A stretch of 64,000 bases of DNA, taken from NCBI RefSeq assembly GCF_900172275.1, contig NZ_FWFT01000003.1, positions 62,001 through 126,000 of the forward strand, in the 5' to 3' direction. The translations under genes were made by a program, and so were the position numbers. The stretch is from Pseudooctadecabacter jejudonensis (GTDB lineage Bacteria; Pseudomonadota; Alphaproteobacteria; Rhodobacterales; Rhodobacteraceae). The notes under the pieces are model-generated. The model was not told the origin of the DNA and ran no database searches. It saw nothing but the letters and a program-made list of their open reading frames with translations. The stretch's first letter is position 1. The number at the start of each line of letters is the position of its first letter. Positions 1 to 8,171 of this stretch are shown here, piece by piece.

Positions 1-221
1 GGATCACCCTGGATCACATCCATCCTCGGCGGGGACACCACAGCTGGGAGGCCAACCCCTATTGGGTGCAAATCAAGATCGACCCGCATCATGAAAAGAT
101 CCCAAACTACCTAACTCTCAAAGGGAACGATCGCGTGGTCGAACTCGGCACTTTTTTGTCGGACGAGGAACGCGCCGCCCTCTACGACGAGGTTGACTTC
201 GCCATTCGCGCAGCCCTCTGA
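1..221 (+). CDS. DUF2244 domain protein, C-terminal part
   Basis: The 3' end of a gene that begins before the window; the first full codon is at 3 and 72 residues remain before the TGA at 219-221. The stretch reads WEANPYWVQIKID, then PNYLTLKG, VELGTFLSDEER and ALYDE, which is the typical end of DUF2244 proteins (small proteins with N-terminal membrane segments, function unknown). The N-terminal part cannot be seen. In alphaproteobacteria these genes often lie near respiratory oxidase or nth genes, but that side is outside the window. Confidence 0.8.
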   Translation, partial: ITLDHIHPRRGHHSWEANPYWVQIKIDPHHEKIPNYLTLKGNDRVVELGTFLSDEERAALYDEVDFAIRAAL

Positions 222-231
222 ACCGGCGCCC

Positions 232-285
232 AGACTTTCATTGAAAGTCTGCCACCAAATCCTTTTCAAAGGATTTGCCACCAAC
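232..285. repeat. REP-like pair of hairpins
   Basis: Two perfect inverted repeats follow each other just after the DUF2244 stop. The first, 232-250, has arms AGACTTTCA and TGAAAGTCT. The second, 257-276, has arms AAATCCTTT and AAAGGATTT around TC. Each is followed by GCCACCAA, so the pair looks like a tandem unit with diverged stems. They may act as a terminator for the upstream gene, or be copies of a dispersed palindromic repeat. Only the structure is seen. Confidence 0.6.
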
Positions 286-333
286 CGCAACAAACGGGTC
301 GCATAGGTAAATCGCCGTCCCTATGGTCACACC

Positions 334-1230
334 ATGACGACGCAACGCACCCTTACCACACAGACATGGGCAGAACTTTTTGTACTGGGCCTCATTTGGG
401 GCGGCAGTTTTCTGGCCATCCGTCTTGCGTTGAACGAGGTGCCTTTTGTCACCTCTGTGGCGCACCGCGTGTTCTGGGCGGCCCTGATCCTGTGGGGCTA
501 TGTGGCCTTGCGACGTCTGCCGCTGCCAAAAGGGCGCGATTGGGGCGTCTTGTTCGTGATGGGCGTTCTGAACAACGTGATCCCATTCAGCCTGATGGCG
601 TGGGGGCAGCTCTATATCCCGACCGGTCTGACATCTGTGTTCAACGCAGGCACCGCAATTTTCGGCGTCCTCGTGGCGGCCCTTTTGCTGAGCGACGAAA
701 GGATGACAACCCGCAAAGCCACCGGATCCCTGATCGGTTTTTTCGGCGTGGCAACCGCCATCGGGCTCGACAGTTTGCGCGACTTCGACATTACATCGCT
801 GGCGCAATTGGCCGTCATCGGCGGAACGATTTCATACGCCTTCGCTGGGGTTTGGGCGCGGGTCCATATGGGGCACCTGACCCCGCAGGTGGCCGCGGCG
901 GGCATGTTGACCGGATCCTCGCTGATCATGGTGCCGGCAGCGTTTATCATTGACGGTGTTCCGTCCGCCAACCTGAGCCTGACAGCCTTGGGCGCCATCG
1001 CCTATTACGTGGTTTTCGCCACGGCAGGGGCGTATCTGTTGTATTACCGGATCCTCAAGGCAGCAGGATCGGCCAACACAATGATCGTCACGTTACTGAT
1101 CCCGCCCGTGTCGATTGTACTGGGGGCATGGATGCTGGATGAAACCTTATCACCCAATGTCTATGTGGGTCTCGCCCTTCTTGCGGTCGGGCTTATCATC
1201 CTGGACGGACGGCTTTTGCGCCGACGTTAG
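334..1230 (+). CDS. EamA family (DMT superfamily) transporter
   Basis: 298-aa hydrophobic protein of the drug/metabolite transporter superfamily with about ten membrane segments arranged as two EamA repeats (roughly residues 13-142 and 155-290). Motifs seen include GLIWGGSFLAIRLAL near the N-terminus and a second repeat ending LDETLSPNVYVG, as in family members. It probably exports a small metabolite or amino acid through the inner membrane; the substrate cannot be predicted. The start is the first ATG of the frame and the ribosome site is weak. Its stop overlaps the stop of the convergent DUF3008 gene by about 3 bases. Confidence 0.88.
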   Translation: MTTQRTLTTQTWAELFVLGLIWGGSFLAIRLALNEVPFVTSVAHRVFWAALILWGYVALRRLPLPKGRDWGVLFVMGVLNNVIPFSLMAWGQLYIPTGLTSVFNAGTAIFGVLVAALLLSDERMTTRKATGSLIGFFGVATAIGLDSLRDFDITSLAQLAVIGGTISYAFAGVWARVHMGHLTPQVAAAGMLTGSSLIMVPAAFIIDGVPSANLSLTALGAIAYYVVFATAGAYLLYYRILKAAGSANTMIVTLLIPPVSIVLGAWMLDETLSPNVYVGLALLAVGLIILDGRLLRRR

Positions 1231-1409
1231 CCCTTGGTCTCGGGCAGGTCATCATGAGAGGTCGAGGCCATCTCCTCAAGCTCGTCCTCTGACATGCTGT
1301 CATACATCTCTTTTGATGCGCCCTGCAGGTCAGACACCTTGGTGTCGCCCCGCTTGGCCGACAACGCCGCACCCGCCGCTTTTTGCTGGGCTTCGGATTG
1401 GGCTTTCAC
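1227..1409 (-). CDS. DUF3008 family small protein
   Basis: 60-aa polar protein with the DUF3008 pattern: AQQKAAGAALSAKRGD, then a middle reading SKEMYDSMSEDELEEMAST. It is predicted soluble and its function is unknown. The start is GTG at 1409; its GTGA overlaps the stop of the upstream 60-aa paralogue, so translation is probably coupled, and no separate ribosome site is obvious. Proteins of this family are short and charge-rich and occur widely in proteobacteria. Confidence 0.8.
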   Translation of the reverse strand: MKAQSEAQQKAAGAALSAKRGDTKVSDLQGASKEMYDSMSEDELEEMASTSHDDLPETKG

Positions 1410-1588
1410 GACACGGCCATTTGGCGCGCACCCACGTCCCCCAAGGTCGACAATTCATGGAGTTCAGCCAAAGTCAGATAGGAGAACATTTCAGCCTGTG
1501 GCGGCGTCAACGCGGTCACAGGTTTTTCCCCACGGCGTGCCGTCAATGCAGCCTGTGCATTGGTCCGGTGATGTTGAAAATGATGCAT
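1406..1588 (-). CDS. DUF3008-like small protein (paralogue of next gene)
   Basis: 60-aa protein starting at the ATG at 1588, which has a GGGAGG ribosome site about 8 bases upstream; a longer frame start at 1627 lacks this. Residues 11-48 (AQAALTARRGEKPV, then AEMFSYLTLAELHELST) align without gaps to the DUF3008 protein encoded next (AGAALSAKRGDTKV, then KEMYDSMSEDELEEMAST). The N-terminus is His-rich (MHHFQHHR). The two genes have equal length and overlap by 4 bp, which suggests a diverged tandem duplication. Function unknown. Confidence 0.65.
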   Translation of the reverse strand: MHHFQHHRTNAQAALTARRGEKPVTALTPPQAEMFSYLTLAELHELSTLGDVGARQMAVS

Positions 1589-1654
1589 TGCCCTATCCTC
1601 CCAGCGTGGCGCACGAACATTCAACACTTGGACGCAAGAAAGGTTCCCAAAAAA

Positions 1655-2113
1655 TTAGCCCAACTTGGATTTAACCATTGGGCCCACTTTGCCGAAATCC
1701 ATCTGACCGGTGTATTTTCCTTTCAGAACGCCCATGACCTTTCCCATATCGCGGATGCTGTCTGCGCCCACTTCTGCGATGGCGGCCTCAACAGCGCTGT
1801 CGACTTCGGCGTCCGACAACTGGCGGGGCAGGAAGTCTTCGATGACCTTAATTTCGTCCAGTTCTTTTTCGGCCAGTTCCAATCGCCCCCCTTCTTCGTA
1901 GACCTTGGCACTTTCCTGGCGCTGTTTGACCATCTTGCCCAAGATGCCCAACACGGCATCATTGCCCACACCGTCCTCGCGCCCTTCGGCGCGGGCCTCG
2001 ATATCGCGGTCCTTGATCGCTGCGTTGATCAAACGCAAGGTCGACAACTTGTCAGCCTCTTTGGCCTTCATGGCCTCCTTGATGGCCTGAGTGACCCGAG
2101 CGCGCAATTCCAT
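1655..2113 (-). CDS. GatB/YqeY domain protein
   Basis: 152-aa soluble protein, full length for the YqeY family. It has the typical N-terminus (MELRARVTQAIKEAMKAKE, then LSTLRLINAAIKDRDIEAR) and C-terminal MGKVMGVLKGKYTGQMDFGKV. The family shares a domain with the tail of GatB, the amidotransferase that corrects mischarged tRNA; standalone YqeY proteins are thought to act on charged tRNA but the role is not firmly known. It is transcribed divergently from carA across a gap of about 213 bp, which must hold both promoters. Confidence 0.93.
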   Translation of the reverse strand: MELRARVTQAIKEAMKAKEADKLSTLRLINAAIKDRDIEARAEGREDGVGNDAVLGILGKMVKQRQESAKVYEEGGRLELAEKELDEIKVIEDFLPRQLSDAEVDSAVEAAIAEVGADSIRDMGKVMGVLKGKYTGQMDFGKVGPMVKSKLG

Positions 2114-2326
2114 GTCTTTATCCCATCCGTGTGAGCGGTAACATCAGCGGACCCTAGACCAAAGCGGTCCAAAGAAACAAGGCCAGTCAGGGCCAAGACC
2201 GCCTAAGTTTACGGCAGGTCGTTTGCGCGCTTGACCACACAACACCCACCCCTTAGAACGCGGACAATTTGGCTGCATGACCTTTGCAAGGGCCCGCAGC
2301 CGGCGGCTTTCATCGGGGGATCTAAG

Positions 2327-3499
2327 ATGGCGCAGACGGACACAGGGACAGCGAAACCAACGGCTTGTCTGGTGCTTGCAGATGGCACCGTGTTCTACGG
2401 CAAGGGGTTTGGCGCCACGGGCGATACCGTGGCTGAACTGTGCTTTAACACCGCCATGACCGGGTATCAGGAAATCATGACCGACCCCTCTTATGCAGGT
2501 CAGGTGGTCACATTTACCTTCCCCCACATCGGCAACACGGGCGTCACCCCCGAAGACGACGAAACCGCTGATCCCGTGGCGTCCGGCATGGTGGTCAAAT
2601 GGGATCCGACCGACCCCAGCAACTGGCGCGCCACGGATGAGTTGACAGAGTGGCTGCAAAAGCGGGGCCGCATCGGTGTCGGCGGTATCGACACGCGCCG
2701 CCTGACCCGCGCGATCCGCCAGCAGGGCGCTCCCCATGTGACCCTTGCCCACGACCCGCAGGGCAATTTCGATATTGAGGCGATGGTCGCCAAGGCGCGT
2801 GATTTTGCGGGCCTCGAAGGGCTTGATCTGGCCAAAGACGTCACCTGCGCGCAATCCTATCGTTGGGATGAGATGCGATGGGCCTGGCCCGAGGGCTTCA
2901 AACGGCAAACCAACGCAGTCCACAAAGTGGTCGCCATTGACTATGGAGCCAAACGCAACATCCTGCGGTGCCTTGCGTCGGCGGGCTGTGATGTGACGGT
3001 GCTGCCCGCGACGGCCACGGCAGACGACGTGCTGGCGCTGAACCCTGACGGTGTCTTTTTGTCCAACGGTCCTGGTGATCCGGCGGCCACAGGCAAATAT
3101 GCGGTGCCGATGATCAAGGATGTGCTGGCCAAAGATCTGCCCGTCTTCGGGATTTGCCTGGGCCACCAGATGTTGGCCCTCGCCTTGGGTGCAAAGACCA
3201 TTAAGATGAATCACGGTCACCACGGGGCCAACCATCCGGTCAAGGATCAGGACACCGGCAAGGTTGAAATCACGTCGATGAACCACGGCTTCACCGTTGA
3301 CACACAGACCCTGCCGGACGGCGTGCGTGAAACGCATACGTCGCTTTTCGACGGGTCAAACTGTGGCATCGCCGTGGACGGAAAGCCCGTGTTTTCCGTC
3401 CAATACCACCCAGAAGCGTCGCCCGGGCCGATGGACAGCTATTACCTGTTTGAACGGTTTGCAGCCGCCATGGCTGAGAGGTCCAAAACAACCGCCTGA
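2327..3499 (+). CDS. carA: Carbamoyl-phosphate synthase small subunit
   Basis: 390-aa glutamine amidotransferase subunit that supplies ammonia to CarB for carbamoyl phosphate, feeding arginine and pyrimidine synthesis in the cytosol. The N-terminal CPSase domain (about 9-150) is followed by a class I amidotransferase domain with the triad Cys277 (GICLGHQM), His361 and Glu363 (QYHPEASPGP), matching the E. coli spacing. The start chosen is the ATG at 2327, preceded by GGGGGA; an upstream in-frame ATG at 2231 would add a non-homologous tail. carB is not in the window, as is common in alphaproteobacteria. Confidence 0.96.
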   Translation: MAQTDTGTAKPTACLVLADGTVFYGKGFGATGDTVAELCFNTAMTGYQEIMTDPSYAGQVVTFTFPHIGNTGVTPEDDETADPVASGMVVKWDPTDPSNWRATDELTEWLQKRGRIGVGGIDTRRLTRAIRQQGAPHVTLAHDPQGNFDIEAMVAKARDFAGLEGLDLAKDVTCAQSYRWDEMRWAWPEGFKRQTNAVHKVVAIDYGAKRNILRCLASAGCDVTVLPATATADDVLALNPDGVFLSNGPGDPAATGKYAVPMIKDVLAKDLPVFGICLGHQMLALALGAKTIKMNHGHHGANHPVKDQDTGKVEITSMNHGFTVDTQTLPDGVRETHTSLFDGSNCGIAVDGKPVFSVQYHPEASPGPMDSYYLFERFAAAMAERSKTTA

Positions 3500-3603
3500 T
3501 CCCGCCTCCCTACGAATGGGACGGGCCAATCAGGGTCGCGATTAACGATCCTTTAACCCTTCCTAAGGCAATGTCGGCCTTGGGACAGCGGTAAGAGGTC
3601 GGG

Positions 3604-5592
3604 ATGACGATTGCCTCAAACATCCGTCGCAGGCAGGCGACGGATCAGGATATGGATCAAACGCGCGCGTTTGTGGACCATGAAGACGTGGCCGATATCC
3701 TTGGCCCCGACGGGGTTGAGGCCGCAAAGCAAGCCGCCCGTCAGGACCGCACGCGCCGTGACGCCAAAGCATTGGCCGATGCGATCGACAACGTGCCGCC
3801 CCCTGCCAACGCAGACAAAGCCCGCCGGTTTCTGGGGGATCATCCCTATGACACCCTCGCTGTATCCGAGGCGCGACGTCTGGGCACCAGCATCATTGAC
3901 CCCATCGCAGAGCCGCCAGACCCCCGTCTCGTCAACCGTTTCGGCGCGGAGGTGTGCCTCAAACACCGCGTGTTGCCGTGGCGCAATGTGTCCGGGCGTG
4001 TCACGGTCTTGGCCGCTTCTGCCGATCAATTCCTTAAGGTGCGCGATGCGCTGACCGTCCTGTTCGGGCCTGTGCATTTGGCCATCATTTCATCCGACGC
4101 CATGGATGTCGCCCTTGCGCGGCTGTGCCACAAAACCCTGATGCACAGCGCAGAACACCGCACCGACCCGAAGGATTCTTGCCGCAACTGGGACAGCGGA
4201 AAAGCGTTTCGATGGGGGGGCGCGATCGCCCTGACCATACTGGCCTGTCTGTTGATCTGGCCACAAGTCAGCTTCTTGGTGCTGTGTGGCTGGGCGGTTT
4301 TTACACTGGTCCTGAATACGATCCTAAAAGCTGTGTCAGCGGTGCTGCACGTTCTCGCGCCCGCCGCCGCCGCGCCTGCGCCGCCCCTTGCCGCAGAAGA
4401 CCTGCCCGTTGTCAGCCTTCTGGTGCCGCTTTACCGCGAACGCGATATTGCCGGGGCTTTGGTGCGCAGGCTTTCACAGATCGACTATCCCACGGATAAA
4501 CTGGACGTCTGTCTGGTGCTTGAGGTCGATGACGGCACCACACAAGACGCCGTTGCCGCCGCTGCACTGCCGTTTTGGATGCGCGCCATTCGCGTGCCCT
4601 TGGGGACCCTGCAAACCAAACCCCGCGCCCTCAACTACGCATTGAACTTTGCCCGCGGGTCGATCATCGGTGTCTATGATGCCGAGGACGCGCCCGACCC
4701 CGACCAGATCTATAAGGTCGTTCAGCGCTTCGCCGCGGCCTCTCCCAGTGTGGCGTGCTTGCAGGGACGGCTTGATTTCTACAACAGCCATTCCAACTGG
4801 CTCGCCCGGTGTTTTACAGTGGAATACGCCACATGGTTCCGCATTATCTTGCCCGGATTGGAACGGCTGCGCCTTGCGATCCCTTTGGGCGGCACCACGT
4901 TGTTTTTCCGCCGCGAAATCCTTGAGACCATTGGGGGGTGGGACGCCCACAACGTCACCGAAGATGCCGACCTTGGCATCAGACTGACGCGCCGCGGCTA
5001 CCGGACGGAGATCATCGACAGCACCACCCAAGAGGAGGCCAATGCCCGCGCGTGGCCATGGGTCAAGCAACGCTCCCGCTGGCTCAAGGGCTATGCGATC
5101 ACATATGGCGTCCACATGCGCGAACCCCTCAAACTCTGGCGCGATCTGGGCCCGTGGAAGTTCTTCGGCGTGCAACTGCTGTTCATGGGAACGATCAGCC
5201 AATTCCTCTTGGCGCCCCTTTTGTGGTCGTTCTGGTTGATGATGGTCGGCTTGCCGCATCCTCTCAGCGGTGTTCTCAGCCAAGAGGTCGCGCTGACCTT
5301 CGCGGGCATCTTTATCTTGTCCGAGGTCGTGAACATCACCGTGTCAGCCATCGCCGTCACATCCGCGCGCAAACGCGAATTGATCATCTGGGCTCCGACG
5401 TTGCACTTCTACTTCCCGTTGGCGGCCATCGCCGCCTACAAGGGCGTGATCGAACTGGCGACCAAACCGTTCTATTGGGACAAAACCAGCCACGGCATCT
5501 TTGCGCCGACGCAGGCGCCTACTCAAAAACGCGCAAAACGGGGGGCTATTCCCCCGCTTCAACCGCCTCAGCATCAAGTCGCAGCCGAATGA
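3604..5592 (+). CDS. Family 2 glycosyltransferase with N-terminal MshEN-like domain
   Basis: 662-aa inner-membrane enzyme. Residues about 75-175 resemble the GspE/MshE N-terminal domain found in type II secretion ATPases. A first membrane hairpin lies at about 205-250, a GT2 catalytic domain at about 265-500, and several membrane helices at about 515-625. Catalytic motifs of processive GT2 enzymes are present: DAED at 359-362, TEDADLG at 452-458 and QRSRW at 489-493. It probably makes or transfers an exopolysaccharide; the product is unknown. MshEN domains in other proteins bind c-di-GMP, so that control is possible here. Its 3' end overlaps the convergent gntR gene by 47 bp. Confidence 0.85.
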   Translation: MTIASNIRRRQATDQDMDQTRAFVDHEDVADILGPDGVEAAKQAARQDRTRRDAKALADAIDNVPPPANADKARRFLGDHPYDTLAVSEARRLGTSIIDPIAEPPDPRLVNRFGAEVCLKHRVLPWRNVSGRVTVLAASADQFLKVRDALTVLFGPVHLAIISSDAMDVALARLCHKTLMHSAEHRTDPKDSCRNWDSGKAFRWGGAIALTILACLLIWPQVSFLVLCGWAVFTLVLNTILKAVSAVLHVLAPAAAAPAPPLAAEDLPVVSLLVPLYRERDIAGALVRRLSQIDYPTDKLDVCLVLEVDDGTTQDAVAAAALPFWMRAIRVPLGTLQTKPRALNYALNFARGSIIGVYDAEDAPDPDQIYKVVQRFAAASPSVACLQGRLDFYNSHSNWLARCFTVEYATWFRIILPGLERLRLAIPLGGTTLFFRREILETIGGWDAHNVTEDADLGIRLTRRGYRTEIIDSTTQEEANARAWPWVKQRSRWLKGYAITYGVHMREPLKLWRDLGPWKFFGVQLLFMGTISQFLLAPLLWSFWLMMVGLPHPLSGVLSQEVALTFAGIFILSEVVNITVSAIAVTSARKRELIIWAPTLHFYFPLAAIAAYKGVIELATKPFYWDKTSHGIFAPTQAPTQKRAKRGAIPPLQPPQHQVAAE

Positions 5593-6199
5593 TGAACGCC
5601 TGAGAGATGTGATCGCGCAGCGCCTTGTCTGCTGCGTCTCCATCGCCGGCTTCAATCGCTTGCACGATGCGCTCGTGCTCTTCCAAAGTATCCGCCGGCC
5701 GCCCCTGCACTGCAATCGACGTGGACGCCAAAAGCGCCATGGACCGGTGCACCAAATCCAACTGTTGCACCAAAAAACGGTTGTGGCTGGCCAGATGGAT
5801 TTGCTTGTGAAACCGCCGGTTCGCGCGGCTCATGGCCTCTGGGTCGCCGATCAGACTGCGATCCGCCTCCAGCATATCACGCAGCACAGCCAGCTCCTCG
5901 GGTGTCGCATGACGTGCCGCCAGCCGTGCGGCCAGCCCTTCGAGGGATCCGCGCACCACATACAGCTCACTCAGCTGACTGTGATCCAGCGAGGCCACGA
6001 TCAACGACCGTCCGTCCCGGGTCAGCAGGCTTTGGGTTTCCAGGCGCTGCAACGCCTCACGGATGGGTGTGCGGGACACCCCAAACCGGTCCGCCAATTC
6101 GCTTTCCACCAACCGGCTGCCCGGCTTGTAAATTCCTGTATCAATCGCATCGAGGATCATCTCATAGGCGTCTTTGACGGGGGGGCGTGCGTTTGTCAT
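5546..6199 (-). CDS. GntR family regulator, FCD (FadR-type) domain
   Basis: 217-aa DNA-binding regulator. The N-terminal winged helix-turn-helix contains LADRFGVSRTPIREALQRLE and is followed by a helical FCD ligand domain (about 85-205). The ATG at 6199 has GGAGA about 7 bases upstream; the longer frame would use a TTG at 6211. FCD regulators usually respond to organic acids and control the adjacent operon. Here the only divergent neighbour is the HAD nucleotidase gene, which may or may not be the target. Confidence 0.88.
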   Translation of the reverse strand: MTNARPPVKDAYEMILDAIDTGIYKPGSRLVESELADRFGVSRTPIREALQRLETQSLLTRDGRSLIVASLDHSQLSELYVVRGSLEGLAARLAARHATPEELAVLRDMLEADRSLIGDPEAMSRANRRFHKQIHLASHNRFLVQQLDLVHRSMALLASTSIAVQGRPADTLEEHERIVQAIEAGDGDAADKALRDHISQAFIIRLRLDAEAVEAGE

Positions 6200-6221
6200 T
6201 GCGGTCTCCAATCAGCGCGAC

Positions 6222-6249
6222 TGTACACAACGGTATCCAAATGTATCAA
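6222..6249. promoter_or_regulatory. Possible GntR operator in divergent gap
   Basis: The 90-bp gap between the GntR gene and the nucleotidase gene holds two direct copies of GTATC ten bases apart (6233 and 6243), each followed by a CAA or AA tract, next to TGTACACAA. FCD-type GntR proteins often repress themselves through short repeated sites in such gaps. This is inference from position and repetition; no consensus was matched. Confidence 0.35.
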
Positions 6250-6289
6250 CCCTCTCGATTTTCGGCGTTTGCCGTACTAAGCACGTCTT

Positions 6290-6934
6290 ATGGTTAAAGC
6301 TTATTTTGAACATGTGGACGTGTGGGTGTTTGACCTGGATCACACCCTCTACCCGCCTGAAAGTGCGTTATTCTCTCAGATAGAGGAACTTATGCGCCAC
6401 TACGTGGCCAAAACCCTTAGCGTCGATCTGGACGAGGCGGACCGCCTGCGCGATCACTATTGGCGGCTCTATGGTACGACCCTTGCGGGGCTGATGGCCG
6501 AACATCAGATCGATCCGGATCCGTTTTTGGATGCGGTCCACCGCATTGATTTTTCGGTCCTTAGGCCTGATCCAGCCCTTGCCACCGCGCTTCGTGCCTT
6601 GCCAGGGCGCAAGGTTGTCTACACCAACGGCACACGGCCCTATGCCAACGATGTTCTGACCGCCTTGGGACTGACGGGGTTATTCGATGCGGTTTACGGT
6701 GTCGAACACGCCAATTATCGCCCCAAACCCGAACAGGCCGCGTTTGAGGCCGTCTTCGCGCTTGATGACCTGCCCCCCGAACGCGGTGCGTTTTTTGAGG
6801 ACAGCCCCCGAAACCTCACCGTGCCCCACGCGATGGGCATGCGCACGGTTCTGGTGGCACCCGAAGGCGAATACCACGATCACATCCACCACCACACCGA
6901 CGATCTGGCGGCCTTCTTGTCGCAGCTGGTCTGA
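6290..6934 (+). CDS. Pyrimidine 5'-nucleotidase (HAD superfamily)
   Basis: 214-aa cytosolic HAD hydrolase of the SDT1-like pyrimidine 5'-nucleotidase group. Motif I is FDLDHTLYPP with Asp15 and Asp17, motif II is YTNGTRPYA, the motif III lysine is in YRPKPEQAAF, and motif IV is FFEDSPRNL. It likely dephosphorylates nucleoside monophosphates or related phosphometabolites. The length and motif order match the family. The substrate is inferred from family similarity only. Confidence 0.88.
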   Translation: MVKAYFEHVDVWVFDLDHTLYPPESALFSQIEELMRHYVAKTLSVDLDEADRLRDHYWRLYGTTLAGLMAEHQIDPDPFLDAVHRIDFSVLRPDPALATALRALPGRKVVYTNGTRPYANDVLTALGLTGLFDAVYGVEHANYRPKPEQAAFEAVFALDDLPPERGAFFEDSPRNLTVPHAMGMRTVLVAPEGEYHDHIHHHTDDLAAFLSQLV

Positions 6935-6974
6935 TCCCCTTTCCGCCCCCGCCATCACGGCCTATTTGTACGAT

Positions 6975-8171
6975 ATGACCCAGACAGACATCTTCATCTC
7001 AGGCGGCGGCGTTGCGGGCCTGACAGCGGCGGCGGCCTTTGGCGCGGCGAGTTTTTCCATCACCATCGCGGACCCTGCCCCGCCCATCACCGACGACGCA
7101 ACCGAAGGGGCGGACCTGCGCACCACCGCATTTTTGCAACCCGCCCGTGATTTTCTGGACGCCGCCGGCGTCTGGACGCGCCTTGCCCCGCACGCGACAC
7201 CCCTGCAGGTGATGCGCATTGTTGACGCCGGGGGGGCGGATCCGACACCGCGCGTCACCCGTGATTTTGACGCCGCAGACATCGGTGATCTGCCCTTCGG
7301 CTGGAACCTTCCCAACTGGCTCATGCGGCGGGAGGTGTTGGCGCGACTTGACGCGCTACCAAACGTCACATTCCTGTCCGGCGTTGGCTTCAAATCCATG
7401 CTGACCCGCACCGCCCACGCCCGCGTCACCCTCACCGATGGCAACAAGATCACCGCGCGCCTTGTGATTGGCGCCGATGGGCGCGACAGCCCCGTGCGCC
7501 ACGCGGCAGGGATCGGCGCGCGCACCACGCGTTACGGACAAAAGGCCGTGACCTTTGCGGTGACGCATGATGCGCCGCACGACAATGTCTCGACCGAGGT
7601 GCACCGCACCGGCGGGCCTTTCACCCTTGTTCCGCTGCCTGATCACAATGGCACTCCCTGCTCTGCCGTCGTCTGGATGGAAGACGGGGCCGAGGCGATG
7701 CGCCTTGCCGCCCTGCCAGAGGACGAATTCAACGCCGCAGCCACCGCCCGCAGTGCGGGGGTCAACGGCCCTTTGACGCTGGCCAGCCGCCGCATGGTCT
7801 GGCCCATCATCAGCCAAACCGCCGATCAACTGACCGCCGAGCGCACCGCGCTGGTGGCCGAGGCCGCCCACGTCATGCCGCCCATTGGCGCCCAAGGCTT
7901 GAACATGTCCCTGCGCGATCTGTCCACGCTGTTGGATCTTGCCACAGCCAGTCCCGACACCTTGGGCGATGCGGCCATGCTGGACGCTTATGTGCGCAAA
8001 CGGGCACCCGACATAAAGCTGCGCACCACTGGAATTGATCTGTTGAACCGCGCCTCTCAGGCGGAAAACCCGTTGCTGCGCGATCTGCGCGCCAAAGGGG
8101 TCGAGGCGCTTTACGGCCTGACGCCCCTGCGCAAACAAATCATGCGGCTTGGGTTGGGCGCCAAAGGCTAG
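6975..8171 (+). CDS. UbiH/UbiF family FAD-dependent hydroxylase
   Basis: 398-aa class A flavin monooxygenase. The FAD dinucleotide motif is near the N-terminus (FISGGGVAGLTAA), the DG motif is GADGRDSPVR, and the third FAD motif reads EAAHVMPPIGAQGLNMSLRD. Members hydroxylate the ubiquinone ring with O2 and NAD(P)H; which position is modified cannot be told. The ATG at 6975 is chosen because the Rossmann motif follows directly; a much longer frame start at 6687 lies inside the nucleotidase gene. Its stop overlaps the convergent epimerase stop by 4 bp. Confidence 0.9.
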   Translation: MTQTDIFISGGGVAGLTAAAAFGAASFSITIADPAPPITDDATEGADLRTTAFLQPARDFLDAAGVWTRLAPHATPLQVMRIVDAGGADPTPRVTRDFDAADIGDLPFGWNLPNWLMRREVLARLDALPNVTFLSGVGFKSMLTRTAHARVTLTDGNKITARLVIGADGRDSPVRHAAGIGARTTRYGQKAVTFAVTHDAPHDNVSTEVHRTGGPFTLVPLPDHNGTPCSAVVWMEDGAEAMRLAALPEDEFNAAATARSAGVNGPLTLASRRMVWPIISQTADQLTAERTALVAEAAHVMPPIGAQGLNMSLRDLSTLLDLATASPDTLGDAAMLDAYVRKRAPDIKLRTTGIDLLNRASQAENPLLRDLRAKGVEALYGLTPLRKQIMRLGLGAKG

